64,000 bases of DNA, from NCBI GenBank assembly GCA_963706385.1, contig OY970153.1, positions 2,604,001-2,668,000 of the forward strand. Reading direction: 5' to 3'. Below the pieces are notes generated by a model that was given only the letters and a program-made list of their open reading frames with translations, was not told the DNA's origin and did not search any database. This document shows positions 36,220 to 44,828 of this stretch, in pieces. The translations under genes were made by a program, and so were the position numbers. Within the stretch, counting starts at the first letter, position 1, and each line of letters begins with the position of its first letter. This DNA comes from Poindextera sp963706385. GTDB taxonomy: Bacteria > Pseudomonadota > Alphaproteobacteria > Caulobacterales > Caulobacteraceae.

Positions 36220-36621
36220 TTAGCCTCCTCGCGTCAGGACGATCTCGACTCCGGCCGCCGCGGCGACGGGCGCCAGAGCCTCGGGCTTTTCGACCCGCAC
36301 CTTGGCGCGCAGCACCAGCGGATCCTCCAGGCAGGCCCGCGCCAGGTGTTCGGCGAAGGCCTCGACCAGCTTGAAATGACCGCCGGCGGCCAGCGCCCTG
36401 GCCTTGGCGACCACGCTCTCGTAGTTGACGGTGTCGGCGATGTGCTCGACCGGCCGGCGGGCGATGTCCAGTTCGACGTCGATGATCAGCGGCTGGCGGC
36501 GGCCGTGCTCATGGGCGTAGACCCCGATCTCCGCCTCGATCCGCGCCGCGCGCACGAACACCTTCAGGGTCTCGATGCCGATCGCGGGGGGCGAATGCGG
36601 GAAGGGAACGGTGGCGCTCAA
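36220..36621 (-). CDS. folB: Dihydroneopterin aldolase
   Basis: A 133-residue FolB for folate synthesis. It shows VFVRAARIEAEIGVYAHE, PLIIDVELDI, ADTVNYESVVAKARAL, KLVEAFAEHLARACL and VRVEKPEAL, covering the whole small fold with the catalytic lysine and glutamate. No ATG is available; TTG at 36621 is the only nearby start that keeps the full domain, with a poor ribosome site. Translation may depend on the SDR gene that ends 15 bases upstream. Confidence 0.88.
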   Translation of the reverse strand: MSATVPFPHSPPAIGIETLKVFVRAARIEAEIGVYAHEHGRRQPLIIDVELDIARRPVEHIADTVNYESVVAKARALAAGGHFKLVEAFAEHLARACLEDPLVLRAKVRVEKPEALAPVAAAAGVEIVLTRGG

Positions 36622-36636
36622 GGGCGGGACGATCGG

Positions 36637-37392
36637 TCAGGGCTCGATGATGTCGGGCGTCCGCCAGGCCAGGTGCTGGCCGCCGTCGACGGCGATCATC
36701 TGGCCGGTCACTGACTTCGCGTCAATCAGATAGGCGAGGGCGGCGGCGATTTCGTCGGGACTCGCCGGTCTCTGCAGCGGAACCCGCGCAGCTTCGGCGG
36801 CGAAATCGGCCGGGCTCTGGTGGATCGAGGCCAGGGTGGGGCCCGGGCCGATGGCGTTGACCCGGATGGACGGGGCCAGCGCCTGGGCGCTCATCAGCGT
36901 CGCCTGCCACAGGGCGGCCTTGGCCACGGCGTAGCTGAAATATCGCGGCGTCGGCCTCCAGACCCGCTGGTCGAGGATGTTGACCACCAGACCGCCGGCG
37001 TCCGCCATATCCGCGAAGGCCTGGGTCAGCAGGATCGGCGCGCGCAGATTGGTCGACAGATGGGCATCCAGCGAGGCGCCGGTCAGGGTCTGCAGCCGGT
37101 CGTCCTCGAACAGCGAGGCGTTGTTGACCAGCAGGCTCAGGCGCCCGACCGCAGCCGCTGAGTTGGGGACCAGGGAAGCCAGCGCCCGCGCGTCGGTCAG
37201 ATCGCCGGTCACCACCGCGGCGCGGCGGCCCAGGGCGGCGATCTCGGCGGTCAGGCTCTCGCTGTCGGCGTCCGCCTCGCGGGCGTGGATCGCCACGTCA
37301 TGGCCGGCCCTGGCGGCGGCCAGGGCCAGGGCGCGGCCGATCCGCCGCGCCGCGCCGGTGACCAGCGCGCCGCCGCGTGAGGCCTGGCTCAA
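36637..37392 (-). CDS. SDR oxidoreductase, FolM/pteridine-reductase-like
   Basis: A 251-residue short-chain dehydrogenase. The coenzyme loop is TGAARRIGRALA, i.e. TGxxxRxG rather than the usual TGxxxGxG; this arginine form marks pteridine reductases and FolM (dihydromonapterin reductase), which use NADPH. LVNNASLF, the catalytic YFSYAVAKAAL and IRVNAIGPGPTL follow. Next to folB this suggests reduction of a pterin or folate. The TTG start at 37392 overlaps the stop of a 26-residue ORF (TTGA, 37389-37392); no ATG start is present before the coenzyme loop. Confidence 0.8.
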   Translation of the reverse strand: MSQASRGGALVTGAARRIGRALALAAARAGHDVAIHAREADADSESLTAEIAALGRRAAVVTGDLTDARALASLVPNSAAAVGRLSLLVNNASLFEDDRLQTLTGASLDAHLSTNLRAPILLTQAFADMADAGGLVVNILDQRVWRPTPRYFSYAVAKAALWQATLMSAQALAPSIRVNAIGPGPTLASIHQSPADFAAEAARVPLQRPASPDEIAAALAYLIDAKSVTGQMIAVDGGQHLAWRTPDIIEP

Positions 37393-37469
37393 TCGGCGCG
37401 GCCGTGCTCGGCGATGTTCAGCGCGACCAGCACCGCGAGGAAGGCGACGATCATCAAGATGGCGGACAT
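37389..37469 (-). CDS. 26-residue single-pass membrane protein
   Basis: A very short ORF with ATG at 37469 and GAGG 8 bases upstream. It encodes 26 residues: a hydrophobic helix (MSAILMIVAFLAVLVALNI) followed by a charged end AEHGRAD. The stop TGA overlaps the TTG start of the SDR gene, so translating this ORF would bring ribosomes to a start that otherwise has no good ribosome site. It may be a real membrane microprotein, a coupling leader, or both. I recall similar short proteins ending in a charged EHGR-like tail in related genomes but cannot verify this. Confidence 0.6.
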   Translation of the reverse strand: MSAILMIVAFLAVLVALNIAEHGRAD

Positions 37470-37642
37470 GGCGGGCCTCGGGCGTTCGACTTCGGTTGAC
37501 GCCGGCTTTAGCGAGCGGGCGCCCCGGCCGCAAGGCCGTGGTTGGCCGGGCGCGCGCCGCGCGGACGCGCCAGCGCTTGCCAGGCGGCCGGTTTTGTGCG
37601 GGTGATCGCGCCGCCCGCCAGAGCCACAGTAGAGGCGCCGTC

Positions 37643-38578
37643 ATGCCGCTGCAGCCGATCCCGACCGCCGCCTTCGCCAAGATCGCCATCGGCATCGACC
37701 GGCCCGAGGACGTGGTGGTCGGGCCGGACGGGCGGGTGTTCGCCTCGGACCACCAGTGCGCGGTGGCGGAGATCTTCCCCGACGGATCCTTCCGGCGGCT
37801 GGGCCCGCAGCGCGGCGCGCCGAACGGGATCAACATGGACCGCCAGGGGCGGATCCTGATCGCCAACTTCGGCATCTACGACCAGCAGGAGGGGCCGCTG
37901 GAGCGGTTCGACCCGGCGACCGGGGCGCGCGAGGTGCTGCTGGCCGAGGTGGACGGACGGCGGCTGACCTCGGCCAACTATCCGGTGCTCGACCGGGCCG
38001 GCAACCTATGGTGCGCCAACTCGACCCACGCCCGGACCTGGCCCGAGGCGCTGGACGGGCGCGCCGACGGCTTTCTTTTCGTGCTCCGGCCCGATGGATC
38101 GAGCCAGATCGTCGCCGAGGGGCTGAAGTTTCCCAACGGCCTGGCCCTGGCCGAGGACGAGCGCGCGCTCTACTGCGCCCAGACCAGCGCCGCGGACGTG
38201 CTGCGCTTTGACATCCTGCCCGGCGCGCGGCTCGGCCCGGGCGAACGCTACGGCCCGGTGCTGGGCAGGCTGCAGCGGGCGGGCGAGCCGGCGGTCGACC
38301 ACAACGAACTGGGCTACACCGACGGGATCGGCTTCGACGCCGAAGGTCATCTTTGGGTCTGCCTGCCCGCGGCCAACAAGGTGGTGGCGATCAGCCCGAA
38401 CGGGACGGTCCAGACCGTGATCCACGACCCGGGCGGCGCGGTGGTCAATCACCCGACCAACGTCACCTGGGGCGGCGCGGGGCTCACAGACCTCTATATC
38501 GGCTCGATCCGCGCGGACTATGTGCTAAAGGCCGACAGCCCGGTCCCCGGACAGCCGCAAATCCACCAGCGTCCCTAG
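37643..38578 (+). CDS. SMP-30/gluconolactonase-family protein
   Basis: A 311-residue six-bladed beta-propeller of the SMP-30/gluconolactonase/LRE-like family. Visible blades include DRPEDVVVGPDGRVFASD, GAPNGINMDRQGRILIANFG, LKFPNGLALAEDERALYCAQT and YTDGIGFDAEGHLWVCLP. Asn and Asp at the propeller centre would bind a divalent metal and the lactone. The sugar is unknown. The ATG at 37643 has agagg upstream. It is followed by an aldehyde dehydrogenase gene 105 bases on, possibly part of the same catabolic unit. Confidence 0.85.
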   Translation: MPLQPIPTAAFAKIAIGIDRPEDVVVGPDGRVFASDHQCAVAEIFPDGSFRRLGPQRGAPNGINMDRQGRILIANFGIYDQQEGPLERFDPATGAREVLLAEVDGRRLTSANYPVLDRAGNLWCANSTHARTWPEALDGRADGFLFVLRPDGSSQIVAEGLKFPNGLALAEDERALYCAQTSAADVLRFDILPGARLGPGERYGPVLGRLQRAGEPAVDHNELGYTDGIGFDAEGHLWVCLPAANKVVAISPNGTVQTVIHDPGGAVVNHPTNVTWGGAGLTDLYIGSIRADYVLKADSPVPGQPQIHQRP

Positions 38579-38683
38579 ACGAGGCGCTTCCGCACGGACC
38601 CCCCTTTCGCCGTGATCGCCGATCCCTCATAATTAGTTCCAGAAGGCCCAATGGGCCCGGTGGGACACGCCAAGGAGCACGAG

Positions 38684-40123
38684 ATGCGTGAATATCTGAA
38701 GTTTTATATCGACGGCAAATGGGTCGACCCGGTGACGCCCAAGACGCTGGAGGTCATCAACCCGGCGGATGAATCCGTCGCCGGCCACATCTCGATCGGC
38801 TCGGCCGCCGACGTCGACAAGGCGGTCAAGGCCGCCCAGAAGGCGTTCAAGACCTTCTCGCTGACCAGCCGCGAAGAGCGCCTGGAGCTGCTCGAGCGGA
38901 TCACCGCCGAATATCAGAAGCGCTATGACGACATGGCCGCGGCCATCACCGAGGAGATGGGCGCGCCCGCCTCGCTGTCGAAAAACGCCCAGGCCGCGAT
39001 CGGTCTCGGCCACCTGCATACCGCGATCGGCATCCTGAAGAGCTACAAGTTCGAGGAAGACCGCGGCCCGACCCGGATCGTCAAGGAGCCGATCGGCGTG
39101 TGCGGCTTCATCACCCCGTGGAACTGGCCGATCAACCAGATCGCCTGCAAGGTGGTCCCGGCGCTGGCGGTGGGCTGCACCATGGTGCTCAAGCCCTCCG
39201 AAGTCGCCCCGTTCTCGGGCTACATCTGGACCGAGATCCTGCACGCCGCCGGCGTTCCGGCCGGGGTGTTCAACATGATCAACGGCGACGGCCCCGGGGT
39301 CGGCGCGGCGATTTCCAGCCATCCGGGCGTGGACATGGTCTCCTTCACCGGCTCGACCCGCGCTGGGATCGAGGTGGCCAAGGCCGCGGCCCCGACGGTC
39401 AAGCGCGTGGCCCAGGAGCTGGGCGGCAAGAGCCCGAACATCATCCTGGAAGACGCCGACCTGCAAAAGGCGGTGGGTGGCGGGGTGCTGCACGTGATGC
39501 AGAACTCCGGCCAGTCCTGCAACGCGCCGACCCGCATGCTGGTCCCGGCCAAGAAGATGGACGAGGTGATCAAGATCGCCAAGGCCACTGCCGAGAGCGT
39601 CACCGTGGGCGACCCGAACGGCAACTTCCAGATGGGCCCGGTGGTCTCCGAGGTGCAGTGGAAGAAGATCCAGGGCCTGATCCAGAAGGGCATCGACGAG
39701 GGCGCCACCTTGGTCACCGGCGGCACCGGCCGTCCGGACGGCCTGAGCAAGGGCTACTACGTCAAGCCCACCGTGTTCGCCAACGTCACCAACGACATGA
39801 CCATCGCCAAGGAAGAGATCTTCGGCCCGGTGGTCTCGATCCTCGGCTATGACAGCGTCGACCAGGCGGTCGAGGTCGGCAACGACACCGAGTATGGCCT
39901 GGCGGCCTACATCTCCGGAACCGATCAGGCCAAGATCCGGGCGGTGGCTTCGCGCCTGCGCGCCGGCCAGGTCAGCATCAACGGCGGCGGCGGCGACATG
40001 ACCGCGCCGTTCGGCGGCTACAAGATGTCGGGCAACGGCCGCGAATGGGGCGACTACGGCTTCGCCGAGTTCCTCGAAACCAAGGCGGTGCTGGGCTACA
40101 GCCCGGCCGCCGCCGCCGAGTAA
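38684..40123 (+). CDS. NAD(P)-dependent aldehyde dehydrogenase
   Basis: A 479-residue ALDH-superfamily enzyme. It has GFITPWNWPINQI, LKPSEVAPFSG, FTGSTRAGIEV, the active-site glutamate in QELGGKSPNII, the nucleophile in NSGQSCNAPTRM and KEEIFGPVVSIL. The tail GFAEFLETKAVLGY is typical. The range of ALDHs is wide and the aldehyde is not evident; vanillin or another aromatic aldehyde is possible given the distant feruloyl-CoA synthase, but this is weak. ATG 38684 follows aaggagcacgag. A strong terminator follows. Confidence 0.92.
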   Translation: MREYLKFYIDGKWVDPVTPKTLEVINPADESVAGHISIGSAADVDKAVKAAQKAFKTFSLTSREERLELLERITAEYQKRYDDMAAAITEEMGAPASLSKNAQAAIGLGHLHTAIGILKSYKFEEDRGPTRIVKEPIGVCGFITPWNWPINQIACKVVPALAVGCTMVLKPSEVAPFSGYIWTEILHAAGVPAGVFNMINGDGPGVGAAISSHPGVDMVSFTGSTRAGIEVAKAAAPTVKRVAQELGGKSPNIILEDADLQKAVGGGVLHVMQNSGQSCNAPTRMLVPAKKMDEVIKIAKATAESVTVGDPNGNFQMGPVVSEVQWKKIQGLIQKGIDEGATLVTGGTGRPDGLSKGYYVKPTVFANVTNDMTIAKEEIFGPVVSILGYDSVDQAVEVGNDTEYGLAAYISGTDQAKIRAVASRLRAGQVSINGGGGDMTAPFGGYKMSGNGREWGDYGFAEFLETKAVLGYSPAAAAE

Positions 40124-40132
40124 GCCACTAAG

Positions 40133-40169
40133 ACGGCCGGCGCCGCAGAAGCGCCGGCCGTTTTATTTT
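40133..40169 (+). terminator. Terminator after the aldehyde dehydrogenase gene
   Basis: ACGGCCGGCGC (40133-40143) pairs perfectly with GCGCCGGCCGT (40151-40161) around a 7-base loop, then TTTATTTT: a textbook intrinsic terminator. Confidence 0.92.
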
Positions 40170-40211
40170 CCGAGGAAACGCCAACCGTATCGTCCCTGGG
40201 AGGGGCCGCTC

Positions 40212-41141
40212 ATGCTCGATCCATTTTTCAAGGCCATGTTGGACGCCGCCGCCGAAGCCGGCGGTCCGGGGATTGAAGCCCTGGGGCCGGCGGGCGCGCG
40301 GGAGTTCTACCGCAGCCTCGGCCTGGACGGGGACGTCAGCTTCCCCGACCTGGACGTCCGCGATCTGACGGTGGCCGGCGGCGCCGGGCCGATCAAGGCG
40401 CGGCTCTATGCGCCCAAATCGGCCAAGACGCCGGGGCCGGGCCTGGTCTACTACCACGGCGGCGGCTGGGTGATCGGCGATCTGGAGACCCACGACGGCG
40501 TCTGCCGGCAACTGGCCGCGGCGTCCGGCGTCAGGGTGCTGGCGATCGACTATCGTCTGGCGCCTGAACATCCGTTTCCGGCTTCCTACGACGATGCGGT
40601 GGCGGCGGCCAATTGGGTGTTCGAGCACGCCGCCGAGATCGGCTTCGATCCGGCCAAGGTCGGGCTGGGCGGCGATTCCGCCGGCGGCAACCTGGCCGCG
40701 GCGGTGGCGATCGCCCTGCGCGACGGCGGCAAGCACAAGCTGGCGTTCCAGATGCTGCTCTATCCGGTCACTCAAATCGACCGGGAGACCGATTCCCTGC
40801 GCGACCTGGCCGAGGGCTATTTCCTGACCAAGGCGGGGATGGACTGGTTCGTCGACAGCCTGTTCATCCAGGGCGGCGACCGGTCGGACCCGCGGGTCAG
40901 CGTGCTGAACGCCTCGTCCCATGCCGACCTCGCGCCAGCCTTCGTGGCGACCGGCGGCTTTGATCCGCTCAAGGACGAAGGCCGCGAATACGCCGAAAAG
41001 CTGCAGGCCGCCGGGGTGCCGACCGAGCACAAACACTACCCGGAATTCATCCACGGCTTCTACCAGATGGCCGGCCTCTCGCCGGCCGCGGCGGCGGCGG
41101 TGAAGGAAGCGGCCGCGAAGATGAAGGCGGCTCTGGGCTAG
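40212..41141 (+). CDS. HSL-family alpha/beta hydrolase (esterase/lipase)
   Basis: A 309-residue hormone-sensitive-lipase-type esterase. YYHGGGWVIGD carries the HGGGW oxyanion motif, GGDSAGGNLAA the serine nucleophile, and the C-terminal DPLKDEGREYAEKL and EFIHGFYQM supply aspartate and histidine. Length is usual for family IV bacterial lipases. Substrate unknown, usually short acyl esters. ATG at 40212 follows a good gggagggg region. It stands alone after the terminator. Confidence 0.9.
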   Translation: MLDPFFKAMLDAAAEAGGPGIEALGPAGAREFYRSLGLDGDVSFPDLDVRDLTVAGGAGPIKARLYAPKSAKTPGPGLVYYHGGGWVIGDLETHDGVCRQLAAASGVRVLAIDYRLAPEHPFPASYDDAVAAANWVFEHAAEIGFDPAKVGLGGDSAGGNLAAAVAIALRDGGKHKLAFQMLLYPVTQIDRETDSLRDLAEGYFLTKAGMDWFVDSLFIQGGDRSDPRVSVLNASSHADLAPAFVATGGFDPLKDEGREYAEKLQAAGVPTEHKHYPEFIHGFYQMAGLSPAAAAAVKEAAAKMKAALG

Positions 41142-41223
41142 GTCGCGCCGCCTGCGCCTGCCTGGCGATTGCATTTGCCGCGCCCAGGGATAGTCTTCGC
41201 GGAACACGCCGCGGAGGAAGGTC

Positions 41224-41856
41224 ATGGCCTTGATAGACTGGCGTATGCAGGGGCCGGAAATCTCCAGCTGCAACTGCGACTGGGGCTGTCCGTGCCAGTT
41301 CAACGCCCTGCCCACGCACGGAAACTGCCGGGCGATGACCGGGATGCGCATCGACGTCGGGCATTTCGGCGACGTGCCGCTCGCCGGGGTCAAGTGGGCC
41401 GGCATGTTCGCCTGGCCCAAAGCGATTCACGAGGGCGGCGGCGAGGCCTTCGTGGTCATCGACCCCGCCGCCAGCGAAGCCCAGCGCAACGCCGTGCTGA
41501 CCATCCTGTCCGGTCAGGAAACCGTGCCGGGCGCGACCATCTTCAACGTCTTCGCCACCGTGATCGAGACCATGCACCCGCCGGCCTTCCTGCCCATCGC
41601 CTTCGAGCTGGACATGGACCGCCGCCTTGGCCGGCTGAAGATCGAGGGGGTGCTGGACACCCGGATTTCGCCGATCCGCAACCCGGTCACCGGCGCGGAG
41701 CATCGGGCGCGGGTGGTGCTGCCCGAGGGCTTCGAATACCGCGAGGCCGAGTACGCCAGCGGCGAGACCCACTCGCCCGGTCCGGTGCCGCTGAGCTGGA
41801 GCACCGGCCACGCCCATGTGGCGATGCTGAACCTGTCCACGCACGGCGCCGGTTGA
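41224..41856 (+). CDS. DUF1326 protein, Cys-rich metal-site candidate
   Basis: A 210-residue DUF1326 protein. The N terminus SSCNCDWGCPCQFNALPTHG carries four closely spaced cysteines and the CNCxWGCPC signature of the family, followed by a beta-rich body (VPGATIFNVFATVIETM, LPIAFELDMDRRLGRLKIEG). The cysteines suggest metal binding. Family members commonly neighbour DUF2182 membrane proteins, as here: the stop overlaps the TTG start of DUF2182 (TTGA, 41853-41856). The metal and the role are unknown. Confidence 0.88.
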   Translation: MALIDWRMQGPEISSCNCDWGCPCQFNALPTHGNCRAMTGMRIDVGHFGDVPLAGVKWAGMFAWPKAIHEGGGEAFVVIDPAASEAQRNAVLTILSGQETVPGATIFNVFATVIETMHPPAFLPIAFELDMDRRLGRLKIEGVLDTRISPIRNPVTGAEHRARVVLPEGFEYREAEYASGETHSPGPVPLSWSTGHAHVAMLNLSTHGAG

Positions 41857-42668
41857 CGCGCGAGCCCAGCGCACTCCAGGGCCTTCTGACGCGCGATCGC
41901 TGGATCGTCGGCGGCTGTCTGGCGATGCTCTGCCTCTTGGCCTGGGTGTGGCTGGCGCGCCATGCCGGCTCCATGTCGCCGCCGGTCGGAGGATCGCCCG
42001 CGGCCCCGGCGATGGCCGGCATGGACATGCCCGCCGCGCCCGCGCGGATGTCGCTCGCCGCCGATTGGCTGGCCGCCTTCGGCATGTGGCTGGTGATGAT
42101 GGTGGCGATGATGCTGCCGTCGGCCGCCCCGATGATCCTGCTCTACGCGGCCTTCGCGCGCGGGGCCAAGGCCCAGGGCGCGGTGCTGGCCCCGACCGTC
42201 GTGTTCGCGGGCGTCTATGGGCTGTTGTGGGCGGCGTTCTCGGCGGCGGCGGCGCTGGCCCAGGTGCTGCTGGTCCAGGCCGGGCTGGTCTCGCAGGCGA
42301 CGCTGCGGCTGGGCGGCGGCCACATCGCCGGCGGGCTTCTGGTGGCTGCGGGCCTCTATCAGCTGACACCGATCAAGCGCGCCTGCCTGGAGCAGTGCCG
42401 CTCGCCCCTGTCCTTCGTCACCCGGCTGTGGCGGCCGGGATGGGCCGGCGCCGCGCGGCTGGGGCTGGCCCACGGCGCCTACTGCATCGGCTGCTGCTGG
42501 CTCTTGATGGCGCTGCTGTTCGTCGGCGGGGTGATGAGCTTGGCGTGGGTGGCGGCGCTGGCCGTGATCGTGCTGATCGAGAAGGCCGCGCCGATCGGCG
42601 AGCGCGGCTCGACGGCCATCGGCCTGGCCGCCCTCGTCGCGGGCGCGGCGATGATGGTGTGGGCTTAG
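41853..42668 (+). CDS. DUF2182 multi-pass membrane protein
   Basis: A 271-residue inner-membrane protein of the DUF2182 family (predicted metal-binding integral membrane protein). About seven helices are seen. Conserved motifs are MMVAMMLPSAAPMILLYAAF, KRACLEQCRSPLSF and GAYCIGCCWLLMALL, whose paired cysteines and methionines are candidate metal ligands. The periplasmic loop SPAAPAMAGMDMPAAPARM is Met-rich, which recalls copper-handling proteins. The TTG start at 41853 overlaps the DUF1326 stop, so the two products are made together and probably act together. Confidence 0.85.
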   Translation: MTREPSALQGLLTRDRWIVGGCLAMLCLLAWVWLARHAGSMSPPVGGSPAAPAMAGMDMPAAPARMSLAADWLAAFGMWLVMMVAMMLPSAAPMILLYAAFARGAKAQGAVLAPTVVFAGVYGLLWAAFSAAAALAQVLLVQAGLVSQATLRLGGGHIAGGLLVAAGLYQLTPIKRACLEQCRSPLSFVTRLWRPGWAGAARLGLAHGAYCIGCCWLLMALLFVGGVMSLAWVAALAVIVLIEKAAPIGERGSTAIGLAALVAGAAMMVWA

Positions 42669-42671
42669 GGG

Positions 42672-42970
42672 TTAGGCTCCAGCCCCCAGCATCTTGCCCA
42701 TCGGCCGGATCCAGACGTCCTCGGCGGCGAAGCGGGCGCACAGGCCGCCGGCGTCGACCGGCTGGTCGAACTCCACCACCCCGATGGCGCCGAGCGTGCG
42801 CACGTCGACCACGTCCGGCAGGCCGCGGCAGGGCGCCAGGCCCTCGGTCAGGCCCGCTTCGGTGCGGGCGACGGGCGCTCCAAGCGCCGGTCTTGAACAG
42901 GTCGAGCGAGGCGTTGGCGGCGGCGCAGGCCAGCGGATTGGCCATGTAGGTCGGCCCGTGCATCAGCGCC
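42672..42970 (-). pseudogene. bioA: bioA remnant (DAPA aminotransferase)
   Basis: On the minus strand the end of a BioA-like protein is readable: ALMHGPTYMANPLACAAANA and SLDLFKTGAW, then after a one-base frameshift near 42875-42880 PVARTEAGLTEGLAPCRGLP, DVVDVRTLGAIGVVEFDQPV and VWIRPMGKM, ending in a stop at 42672-42674. Only about 100 of some 430 codons remain. The N-terminal three quarters with the PLP lysine is missing, and the usual C-terminal end after the GxM region is replaced by LGAGA. It cannot be functional. Confidence 0.85.
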
Positions 42971-43546
42971 GCGCTCAAGCCGGTGGTCAGTGGCTTCGAT
43001 CCGTTCGACTGGGCGATGAGCGACCCGGGGCAGCTGTTGACCGCGCTGGGCCGCCGGCTGGACGCGGCGGCGCTGGAGGCGATCTCGCCCTGGCGCTACG
43101 CCGCGCCGCTCTCGCCGGACATGGCCGCCAAGTTGGAGGGCCGGGCGGTCGACTGCGACGCCGTGATCGCCTTCTGCCGCGCGCGCATCGCGGCCCGGCC
43201 GGACGCGCTGGTGCTGGTCGAGGGCGCCGGCGGGGTGGCCTCGCCGGTGGATGAAGACACGACCGGGCTCGACCTGATGGCCGGTGTCGGCGCGCCGGTG
43301 GCGCTGATCTGCGGCTCCTATCTCGGCGCGATCAGCCATGCCCTGACGGCGATCGCGGCGCTGCGCGCGCGGGGGCTTGTGTTGAAAGCGGTGGTGGTCA
43401 GCGAAAGCCAGGGCGCCGGAACCCCGTTCGCCGAGACCGTGGCCGCGATCGCCCGGCTGTCCGGCGTCTCGCCGGTGATCGCCGCGCCGCGCGGGGCGGG
43501 CGATCTGGCCTGGCGCGAGGCGCTGGCGGACACGGTGCTCACCTAG
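42971..43546 (+). pseudogene. bioD: bioD remnant (dethiobiotin synthetase, N-terminus lost)
   Basis: The frame reads like BioD from the LKPVVSGFDP position on (42974): SDPGQLLTALGRRL, ISPWRYAAPLSPDMAA, LVLVEGAGGVASPVDEDTT, LICGSYLGAISHALTA. The first 35-40 residues of a normal BioD, including the P-loop GTDTxVGKT that binds ATP, are absent, and the sequence upstream reads as bioA on the other strand. A GTG at 42983 could start a 187-residue product but it would lack the catalytic loop. It ends in TAG shared with the convergent nhaA stop (cctagg). Confidence 0.82.
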
Positions 43547-44730
43547 GCGCGCATGACGTCTCTGCGGCGCGCGGCGAGGGCCAGGACGACGATTCCGGCG
43601 GTCCCGGAGACCACCGAGCCGATCATGGCGCCCAGGCTGATCTCGGCGCGCGCCAAGCCCGCCTGGTCGGGAAACGCCAGGGCGGCGATGTAGAGGCTCA
43701 TCGAAAAGCCGATCCCGCACAGCAGGGCGATCCCCCAAAGCTCGAACCAGGATGCGCCGGTCGGCCGCCGCGCGAGGCCCGCGCGGACCATCAGCCAAGT
43801 CGCGCCCAGCACCCCGACCTGCTTGCCCAGGACGAGGCCGGCGGCCACCCCCAGGGTGATCGGGCTGACGAGGTCCGCCCAAGCGTGGCCGGCCAGCGGG
43901 ATTCCGGCGGCGGTGAAGGCGAATAGCGGCAGGACGACGAAGGCGACATAGGGGTGGACGCTTTCCATGAAATGCTTGAGCACCCCCTCCTGGTCGGGCC
44001 GGCGCGGGCCGATCGGCACGGTCAGGGCCGCCGCGACCCCAGCCAGCGAGGTCGAGACCCCGGACTTCAGCGCGAAGCCGCCGAGCACCAGAAAGCCGAC
44101 CGCCCGGAACAGGAAGGGCGCCTCCTTCCACTCCGACAGCCCGATCAGCGCCGCCAGGGTCAGCGCCGCGCCGACCAGGGGCCAGGGATGGACATGGCCG
44201 GTGAACAGGACGGCGATCAGCGCCACCGCGCCGATGTCGCCGGCGATCGCCACGGTCAGGAAGAACAGCCTCAGCGCATCCGGCAGCCGCCGGCCGACCA
44301 GGGTCAGGGCGGCGAGGGCGAAGGCGATGTCGCTGGCCGCGCCGACGGGCCAGCCGCGCGGCGCTCCGCCGGTTCCCGCGTTGAACGCGAGATAGATCAG
44401 GGCCGGGGCGATCAGGCCGCCCAGCGCCGCGCCCGCCGGCAGGGCCAGCTTGCGAAAGCTCGACAGCTCTCCCTTCAGCACCTCCTGTTTGATCTCCAGT
44501 CCGACGACGAAGAAGAACACCGCCATCAGCCCGTCCCTGACCCAGTCGCGCAGCGCCAGGGTCTCGGCGAAGGCGCCAATCTGGATCGAGAATCGGGCGT
44601 GGATCAGGCCGAAATAGACGGCGGAATAGGGCGAATTGGCCCAGATCAGGGCCGCCAGGGCGCCGATCCCCAGCACCACGCCGCCGGCGGCTTCGGTCTT
44701 GAGAAAATCGAGGGTGGCGCGCGGGGCCAA
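43543..44730 (-). CDS. nhaA: Na+/H+ antiporter NhaA
   Basis: A 395-residue inner-membrane antiporter for sodium and pH balance. LIWANSPYSAVY, MAVFFFVVGLEIKQEVLKGEL, SDIAFALAALTLVG, FFLTVAIAGDIGAVALIAVLF (with the paired aspartates) and the C-terminal CGIGFSMSLYIAALAF are typical. The start is TTG at 44730, supported by GGAGG 5 bases upstream and by family length (about 390); the open frame runs on to 45021 without homology. Confidence 0.92.
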   Translation of the reverse strand: MAPRATLDFLKTEAAGGVVLGIGALAALIWANSPYSAVYFGLIHARFSIQIGAFAETLALRDWVRDGLMAVFFFVVGLEIKQEVLKGELSSFRKLALPAGAALGGLIAPALIYLAFNAGTGGAPRGWPVGAASDIAFALAALTLVGRRLPDALRLFFLTVAIAGDIGAVALIAVLFTGHVHPWPLVGAALTLAALIGLSEWKEAPFLFRAVGFLVLGGFALKSGVSTSLAGVAAALTVPIGPRRPDQEGVLKHFMESVHPYVAFVVLPLFAFTAAGIPLAGHAWADLVSPITLGVAAGLVLGKQVGVLGATWLMVRAGLARRPTGASWFELWGIALLCGIGFSMSLYIAALAFPDQAGLARAEISLGAMIGSVVSGTAGIVVLALAARRRDVMRA

Positions 44731-44828
44731 GATCGCCTCCAGGTCCGAATCGAACCCTTGCCGGTTAGCATGAGCCGGTTCGGCGACAAAAGCTTGCCGC
44801 GCGCGCCTGGCCCGACCATGTGAGGCCG

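Noticed and set aside
42983..43546. An intact dethiobiotin synthetase gene from GTG 42983
   Set aside because: The predicted product begins after the essential ATP-binding P-loop and the upstream sequence is bioA on the other strand, so it is called a remnant.
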